A DNA stretch of 48,161 nucleotides, from NCBI GenBank assembly GCA_020845975.1, contig JADLET010000079.1, positions 1 through 48,161 of the forward strand. Reading direction: 5' to 3'. This document shows positions 33,742 to 44,290 of this stretch, in pieces. Source of the stretch: Gammaproteobacteria bacterium. Its GTDB lineage: Bacteria; Pseudomonadota; Gammaproteobacteria; SZUA-140. Both the position numbers and the translations under genes were made by a program. The notes beneath the pieces are model-generated. The model was not told the origin of the DNA. It was given only the letters and a program-made list of their open reading frames with translations, and ran no database searches. Every line of letters starts with the position of its first letter. Position 1 is the stretch's first letter.

Positions 33742-35364
33742 TCACTCCGCCCCTACCCAGTTCCTGACCACCTGGGCGGTGCGCCGGGGATCCTGCGAAG
33801 TCAGCGTACGCGCCATGTTCAGATTGGAATCATAGTTGCCACCACCGCCCCCGGCCGGTAGCGCCGCCGAACGCACGCCGCCGCTCAGGGTAAGCTGGTC
33901 CTCTGCCATCTGTCCCTCACCCTGCGGCAGGGCATGAGGCAATGCCTTGCCTTTCGCCGCGAGCTCACGCAGCACCGGCCGCAGCACGCCCATTATCAGG
34001 AACAGCACGATCCCGATACCGAGTGCCTGCTTGGCGATATCCCAGATGTTCAGCTGCTCGAGCATGGTCGGCTCGGGAAGCTCTTCCGGCTCCGGCGGCA
34101 GCGTAAAGGACTGGTTGATCACATTGACACTGTCGCCACGCTCGGCATCAAATCCAATCGCCTCTTTCACCAGATTCGTGATGCGCAGGAGATCATCCTC
34201 GCTGAGTGGCTCACGCACCGTGTCGCCGTCCTCATTGACCGTCGCGCGGTCATCGATCACCACCGCGGTCGACAACCGCTTGATGGCCGCGCCATTACGC
34301 TTGGTATGACTGATAGTCTTGTCGATCTCATAATTGCGCGTGGTGCGCTGTACCGAACTGCCGGCAGGCGCAGCCGCATCTGCCGACTGGGCCGCCGCGC
34401 CGGTCGATGGCGCCTGATTTGACAGGCTGCCGGGCACACCGCCGGCCGACTGTGACGACAGGCTCTTCTCATCGACCGTCTGTTCGCTGCGCACCGCGGG
34501 CGGATTCGGATTGAAGCTCTCCTGGGTCTCCTCCGTCACGGTGAAATCCAGGTCGGCGTTGACTTGCGCCTTGACCGCTCCGAGACCGGCAATCGGAGTC
34601 ACGATGTCCTCGATACGCTTGGTGTAATACGCCTCGATGCGCTTGCGGTAATCAAACTGTGTGGCGGTCAGGCGCATGTCGTCACCCGCATCGGGCTGCG
34701 TCAGCAGGCGGCCCTGCTGATCCACGATCGTTATCTGATCGACATCGAGATTGGGGATGCTGGCCGCGACCATATGCCCGATCGCGGCAACCTGGCCTTC
34801 GTCCAGACCGCGACCGGCGTAAAGATCGACCATGACCGAAGCAGTCGGCTTTTTCTGACTGCGCACGAAGGCCGTCTGCTTGGGAATGGCAAGATGGACC
34901 CGTGCCGCGCGCACCGAACTGATCGAGGCGATGGTCTGGGCCAGCTCGCCCTCGAGCGCTCGCTGGTAACGCGCGTTCTCCATGAACTGGCTGACACCGA
35001 ACCCCTTCTGGCTATCGAGCAGTTCAAAACCGGCGCCGACACCCTTGGGCAGGCCCTCGCCGGCCAGCTTGAGCCGGGCCTCGTGCACCTGGTCGGCCGG
35101 GACCAGCACCGTGCCGGAGCCGTCGGCCAGCTCGTAGACGATGCCGGATTTCTGCAGCGACTGCACCACAGCGGCCGAATCCTGCTCGGCCAGCCCGCTG
35201 TACAACATGCGATAGCTCGGCTTCTGGGACCACAGGACCACCGCCACGCCTATGGCTACGCTGGCCGCCAGACCCGCCATCAGCCCGAACTGTCGCAGCA
35301 GCGGCAGGCCGTTGAACCCACGCGCCTGCATCACTACATTATTATCCTTCGTCACTACCGCCAT
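33742..35364 (-). CDS. fliF: Flagellar MS-ring protein FliF
   Basis: A 540-residue MS-ring subunit with two membrane spans (about residues 26-46, FGLMAGLAASVAIGVAVVLW, and about 446-465) enclosing a periplasmic part with ring-building domains (MENARYQRALEGELAQTIAS, VRAARVHLAIPKQTAF). The C-terminal tail ARTLTSQDPRRTAQVVRNW binds FliG. The Gly/Ser/Ala-rich segment near 300-345 is variable. The ATG at 35362-35364 has GGAGG upstream. Confidence 0.97.
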   Translation of the reverse strand: MAVVTKDNNVVMQARGFNGLPLLRQFGLMAGLAASVAIGVAVVLWSQKPSYRMLYSGLAEQDSAAVVQSLQKSGIVYELADGSGTVLVPADQVHEARLKLAGEGLPKGVGAGFELLDSQKGFGVSQFMENARYQRALEGELAQTIASISSVRAARVHLAIPKQTAFVRSQKKPTASVMVDLYAGRGLDEGQVAAIGHMVAASIPNLDVDQITIVDQQGRLLTQPDAGDDMRLTATQFDYRKRIEAYYTKRIEDIVTPIAGLGAVKAQVNADLDFTVTEETQESFNPNPPAVRSEQTVDEKSLSSQSAGGVPGSLSNQAPSTGAAAQSADAAAPAGSSVQRTTRNYEIDKTISHTKRNGAAIKRLSTAVVIDDRATVNEDGDTVREPLSEDDLLRITNLVKEAIGFDAERGDSVNVINQSFTLPPEPEELPEPTMLEQLNIWDIAKQALGIGIVLFLIMGVLRPVLRELAAKGKALPHALPQGEGQMAEDQLTLSGGVRSAALPAGGGGGNYDSNLNMARTLTSQDPRRTAQVVRNWVGAE

Positions 35365-35426
35365 CTTGCCTCCAGAAACCGCTCTTGCCCTGATTCATAC
35401 CGATCGATGCCCGGCGGAGCATCGCG

Positions 35427-35747
35427 TCAGATCTGCATGTTCATGATGTCCTGGTACGCGCTTACCAGACGGTTACGCACCTGCATCATGAGCTGGAATT
35501 CGATGCTCGCCTTCTGCGAGGCGATCATGACACGCGAAATGTCGACACCCTCGTCGCCGCGTTGAAATGACTCCTTGAGGGCGGCCGACTCCTGCTGCGA
35601 ATCATTGACGTTGTTGATTGCCCGCGACAGCATGTCCGAGAAATCCGGCCCTCCTGCCCCGGCTGCGCCTTCCGCATGAGCGCCGCCGGCTGCCGCCGCC
35701 ATCGACCGTAACTGTGAAATCAGCTGGGTGGGGTTGATGTCCGTCAT
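35427..35747 (-). CDS. fliE: Flagellar hook-basal body protein FliE
   Basis: A 106-residue protein joining the MS-ring and rod. The C-terminal [32 protein letters not shown] is typical (partial motifs [15 protein letters not shown] and YQDIMNMQI are visible). The N-terminal part is Ala/Gly-rich. GAGGAG precedes the ATG at 35745-35747. It is the first gene of fliEFGHIJK and has a sigma-54 promoter upstream overlapping the end of fleR. Confidence 0.95.
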   Translation of the reverse strand: MTDINPTQLISQLRSMAAAAGGAHAEGAAGAGGPDFSDMLSRAINNVNDSQQESAALKESFQRGDEGVDISRVMIASQKASIEFQLMMQVRNRLVSAYQDIMNMQI

Positions 35748-35808
35748 GATTACATCTCCTCGCCGCGCATACGCCGGCCGTGAATCCTTGTCGTTGATCC
35801 CTTATCCA

Positions 35809-35824
35809 TGCACGTTCCGAGCCA
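35809..35824 (-). promoter_or_regulatory. Sigma-54 promoter of the fliE operon
   Basis: On the minus strand TGGCTCG-GAAC-GTGCA keeps GG and GC at the exact -24/-12 spacing. It overlaps the last bases of fleR, and transcription would start near 35797, about 50 bases before fliE. Confidence 0.7.
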
Positions 35825-35825
35825 G

Positions 35826-37166
35826 TCAGTCCGGCAGTTCGAGGCCGGCCTCGCGCAGCCGTGCCAGCTTGTAACGCAGCGTCCGTTCGCTGATCCCGAG
35901 CCGCTGCGCCGCCGCGCGGCGGCTCCCCCGCACTGATGCGAGCGTACCCAGGATCAATTGCTGTTCACGGCCGCGCAGATCCTCGCCCAGCACGGCGGTC
36001 CCGGGAACAGCCAGGGCCTGCTCCGATTGCGCGGGACAGACCTCCTCGATCTGCAGATCCTCCGCGTCGATCACCGGCCCGACCTGCAGGATCAGCGCGC
36101 GCTGGATCACGTTGTCGAGCTCACGCACATTGCCCGGCCAGCGATGATCGAGCAGGCGTTGCTCGGCGGCGGCGGTCAGCTCCGGCATTGCGCGGCCCTG
36201 AACATGCGCGCCATGCCCCAGCATCCTGCGCGCCAGTGGCAGGATGTCCGCGCCGCGCTCGCGCAGCGGGGGAAGTTGCAGCGGAAACACATTGAGACGG
36301 TAGAACAGGTCTTCGCGGAACCGGCCGGCGCTCACTTCGTCGCGCAGGTTGCGGTTCGACGTGGCCAGGATACGAACATCGAGCGCAATCGTTCCGCGCC
36401 CTCCCAGCCGCTCGACCTCGCGCTCCTGCAGTACGCGCAGCAGCTTGGCCTGAAGCCCGAGATCCATTTCAGAGATCTCGTCCAGCAACAACGTCCCGTG
36501 CTGTGCCTGCTCGAATTTCCCCGGGCATGCGTTGTAGGCGCCGGTGAATGCGCCCTTTTCATAGCCAAACAGGGTTGCTTCCAGCATATTGTCCGGGATC
36601 GCCGCGCAATTGATCGCGACAAATGGATGCTGTGCGCGCGGCGAATGGCGGTGGATATAGCGCGCCAGCACTTCCTTCCCGACGCCACTCTCCCCCGTGA
36701 TCATGATGGTCGCATCGGTGACGGCAACGCGGCGCGCCAGATTCGCCATGTAACGGCTGGCGGGATCGATCATCACCATCTCGTCGCCATCCGCGGCGAG
36801 CATCATATGGCGCTCAACCATCTCCACTAGCCTTCCGGAATCGAACGGCTTCACCAGATAATCCACCGCGCCGGCCTGCATGGCCTGCACCGCCTGCTGG
36901 ATAGTTCCGTAGGCGGTCATCATAAGCACCGGAATCTCGGGCCGGTTGCTGCGGATATGGTTGAGCAGGGCATAGCCGTCCATAGGTTTCATCTGCACGT
37001 CGCTGATCACCATGCCAATACCCTCGGCACAATCCGCCAGCAGGCGAACCGCCTCCGCTCCGTTGCCCGCCGCGGCCACCGGATAGCCGGCGAGATCGAG
37101 CGAATCGCACAATGCCTCACGCAGTGTCGGTTCGTCTTCGACAACAAGCACAGTGGAATGAGTCAT
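35826..37166 (-). CDS. fleR: Sigma-54-dependent response regulator FleR
   Basis: A 446-residue NtrC-family regulator of intermediate flagellar genes. The receiver domain has the phosphoacceptor Asp56 (VISDVQM) and Lys106. The AAA+ domain follows, with Walker A GESGVGKE (158-165), the sigma-54 contact GAFTGA (205-210), [10 protein letters not shown] and the sensor [15 protein letters not shown]; a Fis-type helix-turn-helix closes the protein ([19 protein letters not shown]). The ATG at 37164-37166 has GAGG 8 bases upstream. fleS lies 56 bases upstream, as in Pseudomonas. Confidence 0.95.
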   Translation of the reverse strand: MTHSTVLVVEDEPTLREALCDSLDLAGYPVAAAGNGAEAVRLLADCAEGIGMVISDVQMKPMDGYALLNHIRSNRPEIPVLMMTAYGTIQQAVQAMQAGAVDYLVKPFDSGRLVEMVERHMMLAADGDEMVMIDPASRYMANLARRVAVTDATIMITGESGVGKEVLARYIHRHSPRAQHPFVAINCAAIPDNMLEATLFGYEKGAFTGAYNACPGKFEQAQHGTLLLDEISEMDLGLQAKLLRVLQEREVERLGGRGTIALDVRILATSNRNLRDEVSAGRFREDLFYRLNVFPLQLPPLRERGADILPLARRMLGHGAHVQGRAMPELTAAAEQRLLDHRWPGNVRELDNVIQRALILQVGPVIDAEDLQIEEVCPAQSEQALAVPGTAVLGEDLRGREQQLILGTLASVRGSRRAAAQRLGISERTLRYKLARLREAGLELPD

Positions 37167-37222
37167 GTCCGGTACCTCTTCTTTCATTGCATTGATCATG
37201 AAACTGGATCCCGCCGCAGGCT

Positions 37223-38416
37223 TCAGCACTGATCCGCCGCCAGTGGCAGCCGCACGCCGACAGTGGTTCCGCGGCCGGGTTCGGATTCTATCCACAGCAC
37301 GCCGCCGTGCGCCTGCACGACTGCCTGGGCCACGGCCAGACCGAGGCCGGTGCCCTGCGATTTGGTGGTGAAGAACGGCTCCAGGATACGTTCCCGAAGC
37401 GCGGGATCAATGCCGGGGCCGTCGTCCTTGAGCAGAAACTCGATGGATTCCATGCCGGCGACGCGGCGGGCGAGGAATCCGAGGTGGCCGCATACCTGAC
37501 GTTCCGCGGGCACATCACCGCTGCAGGCTTGGATGGCGTTTTCCAGCAGGTTCTGTAATACCGCGACGAGGGCATCCGGATTCCCGCGCAGACGCGCTTC
37601 GCCACTGTCGTCGATGACCTCGAGGCGACATCCTCCCGCGCGCGCCAGCGGCTCTGACATGCGGCGGAAGGCGTCGACCACTGAATCGGCGCGGAAAGTC
37701 TCGGTGGAGAAGGAACCGCCGCGGGCAAACATCAGCATGTCCCGCACCAGCTTGTCGAGATGATCGAGACAAGAGCGGATCTTTTCGATCCCGCGCCGCT
37801 GCGCCGGCGAGGTCGGTCCGCGATCCTCGAGCTGGGAGACGTACAACAGGCTGGCGGCCAGCGGCGTGCGGATCTGATGCGCGAGCGCTGCGGCCATCTC
37901 GCCCATCGAGGCGAGCCGCTGCTGGCGCTGCATCAGGGCCTGCATCGCGCGCGAGTCGGTCACCTCATGAATCAGGATCACCTGACCCGGACCGTCCTCA
38001 AGGGGATTCGTGGCGAGCGCGACCAGGCGTCCATCCGTCAGGCGCAGATCACCGAGCCGGCACTGTGCGGCGAACGCCCGACGGATCACCTCGAACCAGA
38101 AGGCCCCGGCCAGCGGCTCGCCGAGCAGGTCGATCGCGGCCCTGTTGCAATGAGCGACGCGGCCATCGCCATCGAGCACGACGACCCCGGCCGGCAGGGC
38201 GTCAAGCACTGATTGCAGATGGCGAACAGACTGCGTCCCTGACCCGGCGGGGATCGGGGCGACATCGCTCACATCCGCAAAGCGGCGGGTGATCCCGGCC
38301 AGATGGTGCTCCAGCAACTGATAGGAGGAGCTCAGCTGCTCCGAGACACGATTGAAGTGATCGAAGGCATCCGTCAAGCGTTGCGCTTGGCGCGTTACGG
38401 TTTGATCCATGCGCAT
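37223..38416 (-). CDS. fleS: Sensor histidine kinase FleS
   Basis: A 397-residue cytosolic kinase with no membrane span, partner of FleR. The region includes a PAS-like domain (about residues 65-165, VLDALPAGVVVLDGDGRV), a dimerisation box with the phosphoacceptor His in ALAHQIRTPLAASLLY, and a catalytic domain with NLLENAIQA, DDGPGID and GTGLGLAVAQ. The start at 38414-38416 (or 38410) is downstream of a sigma-54 promoter at 38482-38497, which excludes the longer reading to 38485. Confidence 0.92.
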   Translation of the reverse strand: MRMDQTVTRQAQRLTDAFDHFNRVSEQLSSSYQLLEHHLAGITRRFADVSDVAPIPAGSGTQSVRHLQSVLDALPAGVVVLDGDGRVAHCNRAAIDLLGEPLAGAFWFEVIRRAFAAQCRLGDLRLTDGRLVALATNPLEDGPGQVILIHEVTDSRAMQALMQRQQRLASMGEMAAALAHQIRTPLAASLLYVSQLEDRGPTSPAQRRGIEKIRSCLDHLDKLVRDMLMFARGGSFSTETFRADSVVDAFRRMSEPLARAGGCRLEVIDDSGEARLRGNPDALVAVLQNLLENAIQACSGDVPAERQVCGHLGFLARRVAGMESIEFLLKDDGPGIDPALRERILEPFFTTKSQGTGLGLAVAQAVVQAHGGVLWIESEPGRGTTVGVRLPLAADQC

Positions 38417-38481
38417 ACGTCCCCGTCGCAGTGTCAATTCAGCGGCGGGATCGATGGTCGATTCCGCCGCCAAGACAGGGA

Positions 38482-38497
38482 GCAATAAGCGTGCCGG
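38482..38497 (-). promoter_or_regulatory. Sigma-54 promoter of fleSR
   Basis: On the minus strand CCGGCACG-CTTA-TTGC gives the -24 GG and -12 GC elements with correct spacing. Transcription would start near 38471, about 55 bases before the fleS start. FleQ is the expected activator. Confidence 0.82.
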
Positions 38498-38555
38498 ATT
38501 TTATTTTATAGGTTTTACAGAGACCTGGATATCACGGGAGGGGTGCGCGTCAAAC

Positions 38556-39971
<1,416 letters not shown>

Positions 39972-40039
39972 TCGGCCCACCCCTTCTCCCAAGCTGCGTT
40001 TTGCAGGATTGTTATAGTCTTTATTTGTATTAGGTATAG

Positions 40040-40056
40040 GGTCATACAAAATGACC
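40040..40056. promoter_or_regulatory. Palindrome at the predicted fleQ transcription start
   Basis: GGTCAT-ACAAA-ATGACC is a perfect 6-bp inverted repeat spaced by 5 bases, lying over the position where transcription from the promoter at 40060-40088 would begin. This is a typical repressor operator position. The regulator is unknown. Confidence 0.5.
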
Positions 40057-40059
40057 TAC

Positions 40060-40088
40060 AGCCTAACCCTTTTTAATTATGATGTCAA
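40060..40088 (-). promoter_or_regulatory. Predicted sigma-70 promoter of fleQ
   Basis: On the minus strand a perfect -35 TTGACA (40083-40088) is followed after 17 bases by TAGGCT (40060-40065). Transcription would start near 40053, about 80 bases before the fleQ ATG. The rest of the 39972-40142 gap is AT-rich and gene-free. Confidence 0.6.
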
Positions 40089-40142
40089 AAAGCTGTCGCC
40101 CCCGAGCGATCAATAATAACCGATTGATAGTAATTGACAATA

Positions 40143-40718
40143 TTATGCGCGCCCCTGCTGGCGCGAATGCGCGATCTGTCGCCTGTGGTGACGGAAAATC
40201 AGCTTCTCGATCCAGCTTCGCAGGCTGTCACTCATGTCCCGGTAACCCATCTCGACCTGAAAATCCTCGCCATCCGGCACCACCGACTTCACTTCACCAT
40301 AAAAGGTGATCGGGGTGGGATATAGCCGGTTCAAATAGAGATCCACGCTGACAGTGCTTCCGACAGGTGGAACATTGGGGGATCGCCACCCGATGCCGGA
40401 ACCACTCATCCTGACCGGAACTGCGACGGGGATCGAAATATGCTCGGCCAGCAATCGGGCGACCATGTCGAGCAACAGGTTTATTTTGAATTCGAGCCGG
40501 AAGGACTCATGAGCGCCATGATGGACATGCTCATCCTCCTGGCCCTCAGTACGATGCTCATCGAGCACGGAAAACCCGCGCAGGACGCGCTCGTTGGACT
40601 GACAAGCGTTCAATATTTCCGCGGTCAAGACGTCTTTCTTTACCTCACGCCAACCGAGCGGCAGACAGTCTTCATAGACCAGCCCGGTACCGAATTGCGA
40701 GTCATCCCCATTGTCCAT
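40143..40718 (-). CDS. PilZ-like domain protein of the flagellar locus
   Basis: A 191-residue soluble protein. The C-terminal region (about residues 95-165) looks like a PilZ domain: PVRMSGSGIGWRS followed by GSTVSVDLYL and a later FQVEMGYRDMSD. The usual c-di-GMP motif RxxxR upstream and D/NxSxxG is altered (MSGSGIG here, with no clear RxxxR), so binding of c-di-GMP is uncertain. The N-terminal half is variable. The ATG at 40716-40718 was chosen; a TTG at 40796 is in frame and would add 26 residues. It lies between fliT and fleQ, a place where related gammaproteobacteria also carry PilZ proteins. Confidence 0.7.
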   Translation of the reverse strand: MDNGDDSQFGTGLVYEDCLPLGWREVKKDVLTAEILNACQSNERVLRGFSVLDEHRTEGQEDEHVHHGAHESFRLEFKINLLLDMVARLLAEHISIPVAVPVRMSGSGIGWRSPNVPPVGSTVSVDLYLNRLYPTPITFYGEVKSVVPDGEDFQVEMGYRDMSDSLRSWIEKLIFRHHRRQIAHSRQQGRA

Positions 40719-40817
40719 GCAGGCAAAGATACTCGATCCCACCGCGCCAGACAACACGCGGGGGACGTGACGCCAATGCCGCTCAACGGCGCACAAACCG
40801 GAGTGAACGGCGGCAGG

Positions 40818-41177
40818 TCAGCCGGCTGAGTACTGCCGATAGCGAGAGGCTGCCCGACGTTGGCGGGAATTCTCTGATATTTCCCGCGCCAGACGCTGGC
40901 TCTGGATCTTCCCGAGGTAGATGATTCGATCATTCATTTCGCGCAGGGAGCAGATCCCTGCGGAATCACTCGCGCCGGGATCTGCTCCGTGGAGGTCATC
41001 AAAGTATTGCGCGAGCATGGAGCCGCGCCTGGATTCAAGCTCAGGCAGATCGTCCCAGGCGCCCGCCTCGGCCTTTGCCAGCATCACGCGGGATAGCACC
41101 AGGATATCATCCAGGCTGGCAGGCCCCACGACATCAGCACCCGATCGAAGTGGATGTTGGATTGAAACGGTGGTCAT
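40818..41177 (-). CDS. fliT: FliT-like flagellar export chaperone
   Basis: A 119-residue helical protein in the position of FliT, the chaperone of the filament cap FliD. The pattern LDDILVLSRVMLAKAEAGAWDDLPELESRR (partial motifs ILVLSRVMLAKAEAG and WDDLPELESRR) and the later LGKIQSQRLAREI helix resemble FliT, a poorly conserved family. The ATG at 41175-41177 shares one base with the fliS stop (TAATG), so it is translationally coupled. Assignment rests on pattern and context. Confidence 0.75.
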   Translation of the reverse strand: MTTVSIQHPLRSGADVVGPASLDDILVLSRVMLAKAEAGAWDDLPELESRRGSMLAQYFDDLHGADPGASDSAGICSLREMNDRIIYLGKIQSQRLAREISENSRQRRAASRYRQYSAG

Positions 41178-41632
41178 TACCGGCCGTATGCCTGTCCGGA
41201 CGGAGACGACGCCTTCTGTGCGTGCTCCCTGATAACCTCGGCCGGAATCGCGTCCCATCCTTCCTTGATCTGGCGCAGCAGGCCCGCCACCTCATTCAGA
41301 TATGAGGCGTCATTCTTCAGGTTCGCTTCAGTAAGCCGGGCCATCATGTAGTTATAGAGATCGTCGAGATTCTGCGCGACCTCACCACCTACGGACTTGT
41401 CCAGGCTGATCCGCAAGCCGTCGATGATGGAGACTGCCCAGCTGATGTGGGCGCCCTTCTGCGCAATATCGCCGCGCTCCATGAAACCGCGGGCCGCTGC
41501 GATCTTGTCCAGCGCGCCGTCGATCAGCATCTGGATCAAACGATGCGGTGTGGCGTCCTCAACGGCACCCTTCAGACCCGCGTTCTGGTACTGCTTCATC
41601 GACTGATAATTCCTTGAACCGAACTGGTTCAT
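41177..41632 (-). CDS. fliS: Flagellin export chaperone FliS
   Basis: A 151-residue helical chaperone that binds flagellin before export. SMKQYQNAGLKGAVEDATPH, LIQMLIDGALDKIAAARGFM and the LDDLYNYMMARLTEANLKND stretch (partial) are characteristic. The ATG at 41630-41632 has GGGAG 8-9 bases upstream. It lies between fliD (77 bases upstream) and fliT. Confidence 0.95.
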   Translation of the reverse strand: MNQFGSRNYQSMKQYQNAGLKGAVEDATPHRLIQMLIDGALDKIAAARGFMERGDIAQKGAHISWAVSIIDGLRISLDKSVGGEVAQNLDDLYNYMMARLTEANLKNDASYLNEVAGLLRQIKEGWDAIPAEVIREHAQKASSPSGQAYGR

Positions 41633-41709
41633 TGATATGATCTCCCGTAAACCTGTGTTTCTATTTAATGCCCGGCCTGCGCCAGGCTTCCCGTACCGCG
41701 CCTTACGCC

Positions 41710-43737
41710 TCAACCAGACGTGCTTGAGTTAATCTGTGGCAAGCTGTCCAGTTGCTGGGTAAGAAAATCACTGGTGTTCTTCAATTGCGCCACCAGTATG
41801 TCCATCGCCGTGAACTGCGCCCGGATTCTGTCCTCATAGGCCTGTGACCTGAGCTCGACCCGTTCGCGCTGAACCTCAATATCACTTATGCTGCGGTTGA
41901 TTCCGTCGGTCACGGAATCAAACAATCCGTCGTTCGCAAGCAAGCCTGAGAGCACATTGTTCAGTTGTTCGGCATATCCGCGCGAGAAGGTGACACTGCC
42001 CCGACTGCCAGTCACCCCACCGACCACCATCAGCTCCAGCCCAAGCGCAATGCCCTGGCCTGTCAGCTTCTGCCCGTCACCAGCGGCCTCGATCCCTCCA
42101 ATTGTCCCCGCGACGTCCACACCATCGGTCGATACCGGCGCCAGACCGAAGAGTCCGTTCCGCGCATTGCCCCCAGTGACGGATACTTTCGACCCGGAGC
42201 CGTAGGAATCGGAGGTCATGGTCAGAACTCCGCCGGATTCGGTGACATTCACCGTGATACCGCGTCTTGTCAGGTCCTCATTGGCGTTCAGCCTTGACTG
42301 CAGTTCCGCCGCCAGCGCCGCCGCGGAGTCATAGGTCTTGGCCGACAATGTGACGCTCGTGGACACGCCGTAGATCAGCAGCGTCAATCCGTCATTCACT
42401 CCCGATGCAACCGTCAGGTTCGCGGCCGCCGATCCCGCGAAATTCCCCTGCGTCGCCAGCCGGGTGATGTTGATATCGTATTTCCCGGCGCGGGTCACGT
42501 CGGTGGATGCCTGATACTGGATCAGCGAATCCGTAGTCGAACCGTAGGCGGTAAACATGCCGGCGATCGAGTCGAAGTTATCCTCGATCGCGGCCTCCAG
42601 CTTGACATTATCCAGCACCAGGCTGCCGTCGCTGGCGCTGCGAGTAATGCCGATATCGGCCAACTGACGATATGGGCCATCCAGCCCGGTCACCGTCTGA
42701 CTGAATACACGCCGCACCTGCGCGTCAATGTTGCGCAACACACCATCGCCATTGAGCAGGCCCGCCTCACCGGTATCGACGTTGTAACTCGACAGATCAT
42801 TGACGGTACTGATCAACCCGTTGTACTTTTCCACGAAGCTGCTGACCGCACTCGATACGCTGTCCTTATCATAGGAAACCGTCAGGGTGGAGGTGCCAGC
42901 CTCGAGCAGATTGATCGTCAATCCATTGATCACATTCGTAAGTGTGTTGCTCGCACTGGAAACAGCGATGCCGTCTATAGTCAGGCCGGAGACGTTTTGC
43001 GCCGCCTGGGTCTGCGTCATACTGCTGGAGGCGGCATTGAACGCGAGCAGTGACAATCCGGTGCCGTCGGTGTCGTTTCCGTCATCATCCGCGACGGTGA
43101 TTTCGAGACTGTTCGCGGCGCCTGTATCCTCCGCCGACAGGGTCAGGCGCTGATAGGTGCCGTCAAAGATAATTGACGCCGTAACCCCCATCTCGGCACC
43201 GTTGATGGCATCTCGAATACCCTGGAGACTCCCATCCTTGATCTCCACCGTGTATGTGGGTTGTTCTGCGTTCTGCGCGAATGAGTTATAGGTATCGGTC
43301 TCGCCGTCATAGTCCGTGGTACCGAACCTGAATGTCAGCGTACCTGTCCCAACGCTATCTGTCGCTGCAGTAAAACGTGCGCCTTCCTGACTGACGGGGT
43401 CGGTGGCGAGCTTGTGCTCGGTGGCAAGACCACTGAGACCGATCTGATATCTTCCGGGCGCCGCCAGCGTCCCCGCGGCGGCCGTCAGCACCTCGGTATT
43501 GCTGGAATCGGCGGTACGGCCACGGTAGGTCGACAATGAGCTCAGGCCAGACAGCGAATCCCGCAGGGAAGACAGTGCCCCTTTCAGGGTTCCAAAGGCT
43601 GACAACCTCGCTGTCAGCTCCGCTTCCTTGGTGTCCAGCCGGGTGGTCTGCGGGGTTTTTTCCGCATCAACCAGCTGAGAAACCAGTGAGTTGATGTCCA
43701 GCCCGCTGCCTATGCCTGGTGAAGTAATGGATGCCAT
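41710..43737 (-). CDS. fliD: Flagellar filament cap protein FliD
   Basis: A 675-residue cap protein that assists flagellin folding at the tip. The N-terminal MASITSPGIGSGLDINSLVS and SAFGTLKGALSSLRDSLSGL are diagnostic, as is the C-terminal coiled region ending VAQLKNTSDFLTQQLDSL. It is longer than the 450-500 residues common in enterics and Pseudomonas, with a Gly/Thr/Ser-rich middle (about residues 170-560). The last residues differ from other FliD proteins only in a short Ser-rich tail. A short inverted repeat lies upstream. Confidence 0.95.
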   Translation of the reverse strand: MASITSPGIGSGLDINSLVSQLVDAEKTPQTTRLDTKEAELTARLSAFGTLKGALSSLRDSLSGLSSLSTYRGRTADSSNTEVLTAAAGTLAAPGRYQIGLSGLATEHKLATDPVSQEGARFTAATDSVGTGTLTFRFGTTDYDGETDTYNSFAQNAEQPTYTVEIKDGSLQGIRDAINGAEMGVTASIIFDGTYQRLTLSAEDTGAANSLEITVADDDGNDTDGTGLSLLAFNAASSSMTQTQAAQNVSGLTIDGIAVSSASNTLTNVINGLTINLLEAGTSTLTVSYDKDSVSSAVSSFVEKYNGLISTVNDLSSYNVDTGEAGLLNGDGVLRNIDAQVRRVFSQTVTGLDGPYRQLADIGITRSASDGSLVLDNVKLEAAIEDNFDSIAGMFTAYGSTTDSLIQYQASTDVTRAGKYDINITRLATQGNFAGSAAANLTVASGVNDGLTLLIYGVSTSVTLSAKTYDSAAALAAELQSRLNANEDLTRRGITVNVTESGGVLTMTSDSYGSGSKVSVTGGNARNGLFGLAPVSTDGVDVAGTIGGIEAAGDGQKLTGQGIALGLELMVVGGVTGSRGSVTFSRGYAEQLNNVLSGLLANDGLFDSVTDGINRSISDIEVQRERVELRSQAYEDRIRAQFTAMDILVAQLKNTSDFLTQQLDSLPQINSSTSG

Positions 43738-43766
43738 CCCCGTTTCGTCTCGATCCGCCTTGACGC

Positions 43767-43788
43767 CCTTATTGGATGCAAAATAAGG
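43767..43788. promoter_or_regulatory. Inverted repeat upstream of fliD
   Basis: CCTTATT (43767-43773) and AATAAGG (43782-43788) pair across 8 bases within the 63-base flaG-fliD gap. It may be an operator or an mRNA hairpin; there is no U-run on the minus strand. Confidence 0.35.
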
Positions 43789-43800
43789 ACCAATTCAGAG

Positions 43801-44130
43801 CTATAAGCCCAGATCAGAGAGCCAGCCCATCTGTTTCACAATGTGATTCGGCATATTCAGAACCTCTTCTGCCGGGATTTCTCGGAGGATCTCCCTGGTA
43901 TCGAGGTTATAGACCTTGACTACGACGCGATTAACCTTCGCGTCGACAGTGAATTCGATGTTGCGATGAATGCTCTGGATATAGTCGTTGAGTTGACTGA
44001 CCGCCTCGTTGAGCCTGGCATCGCCTGCTGCAAGGGAAAGATTTTCGGATACAGCCGGCGCGTTCTTGCCGCCGGAAGGAATGTCTTGCCGCGTGAGGGC
44101 ATTGGTCCGGGATGAATGGTTCTGATGCAT
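43801..44130 (-). CDS. flaG: FlaG family protein
   Basis: A 109-residue protein. The second half (QSIHRNIEFTVDAKVNRVVV, then DLDTREILREIP-like sequence and LNMPNHIVKQMG) is the conserved FlaG domain; the N-terminal 40 residues are variable. FlaG affects filament length in Pseudomonas and Campylobacter. GGAGG precedes the ATG. It lies between fliC and fliD as in Pseudomonas. I saw no clear sigma-28 or sigma-54 promoter in the 206 bases to fliC. Confidence 0.9.
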   Translation of the reverse strand: MHQNHSSRTNALTRQDIPSGGKNAPAVSENLSLAAGDARLNEAVSQLNDYIQSIHRNIEFTVDAKVNRVVVKVYNLDTREILREIPAEEVLNMPNHIVKQMGWLSDLGL

Positions 44131-44290
44131 ACGAAGTCCTCCGCGCGATAAACAGTGGCCGCGTCCGCCATGAACAGGAAACAGGACCTCGTATAGACAA
44201 TCTCTATATATTCACCCGGCTATCCTGGCGCGATGCCATGGGACGTTCGGGTCATGGTCCGGCCTCCGGATGCGACCGGAGATGGCGAAC

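Noticed and set aside
42650-42665. GCCGATATCGGC resembling a sigma-28 -10 box
   Set aside because: It lies within the fliD coding sequence, is palindromic by chance of codon use, and has no -35 element at the right distance.
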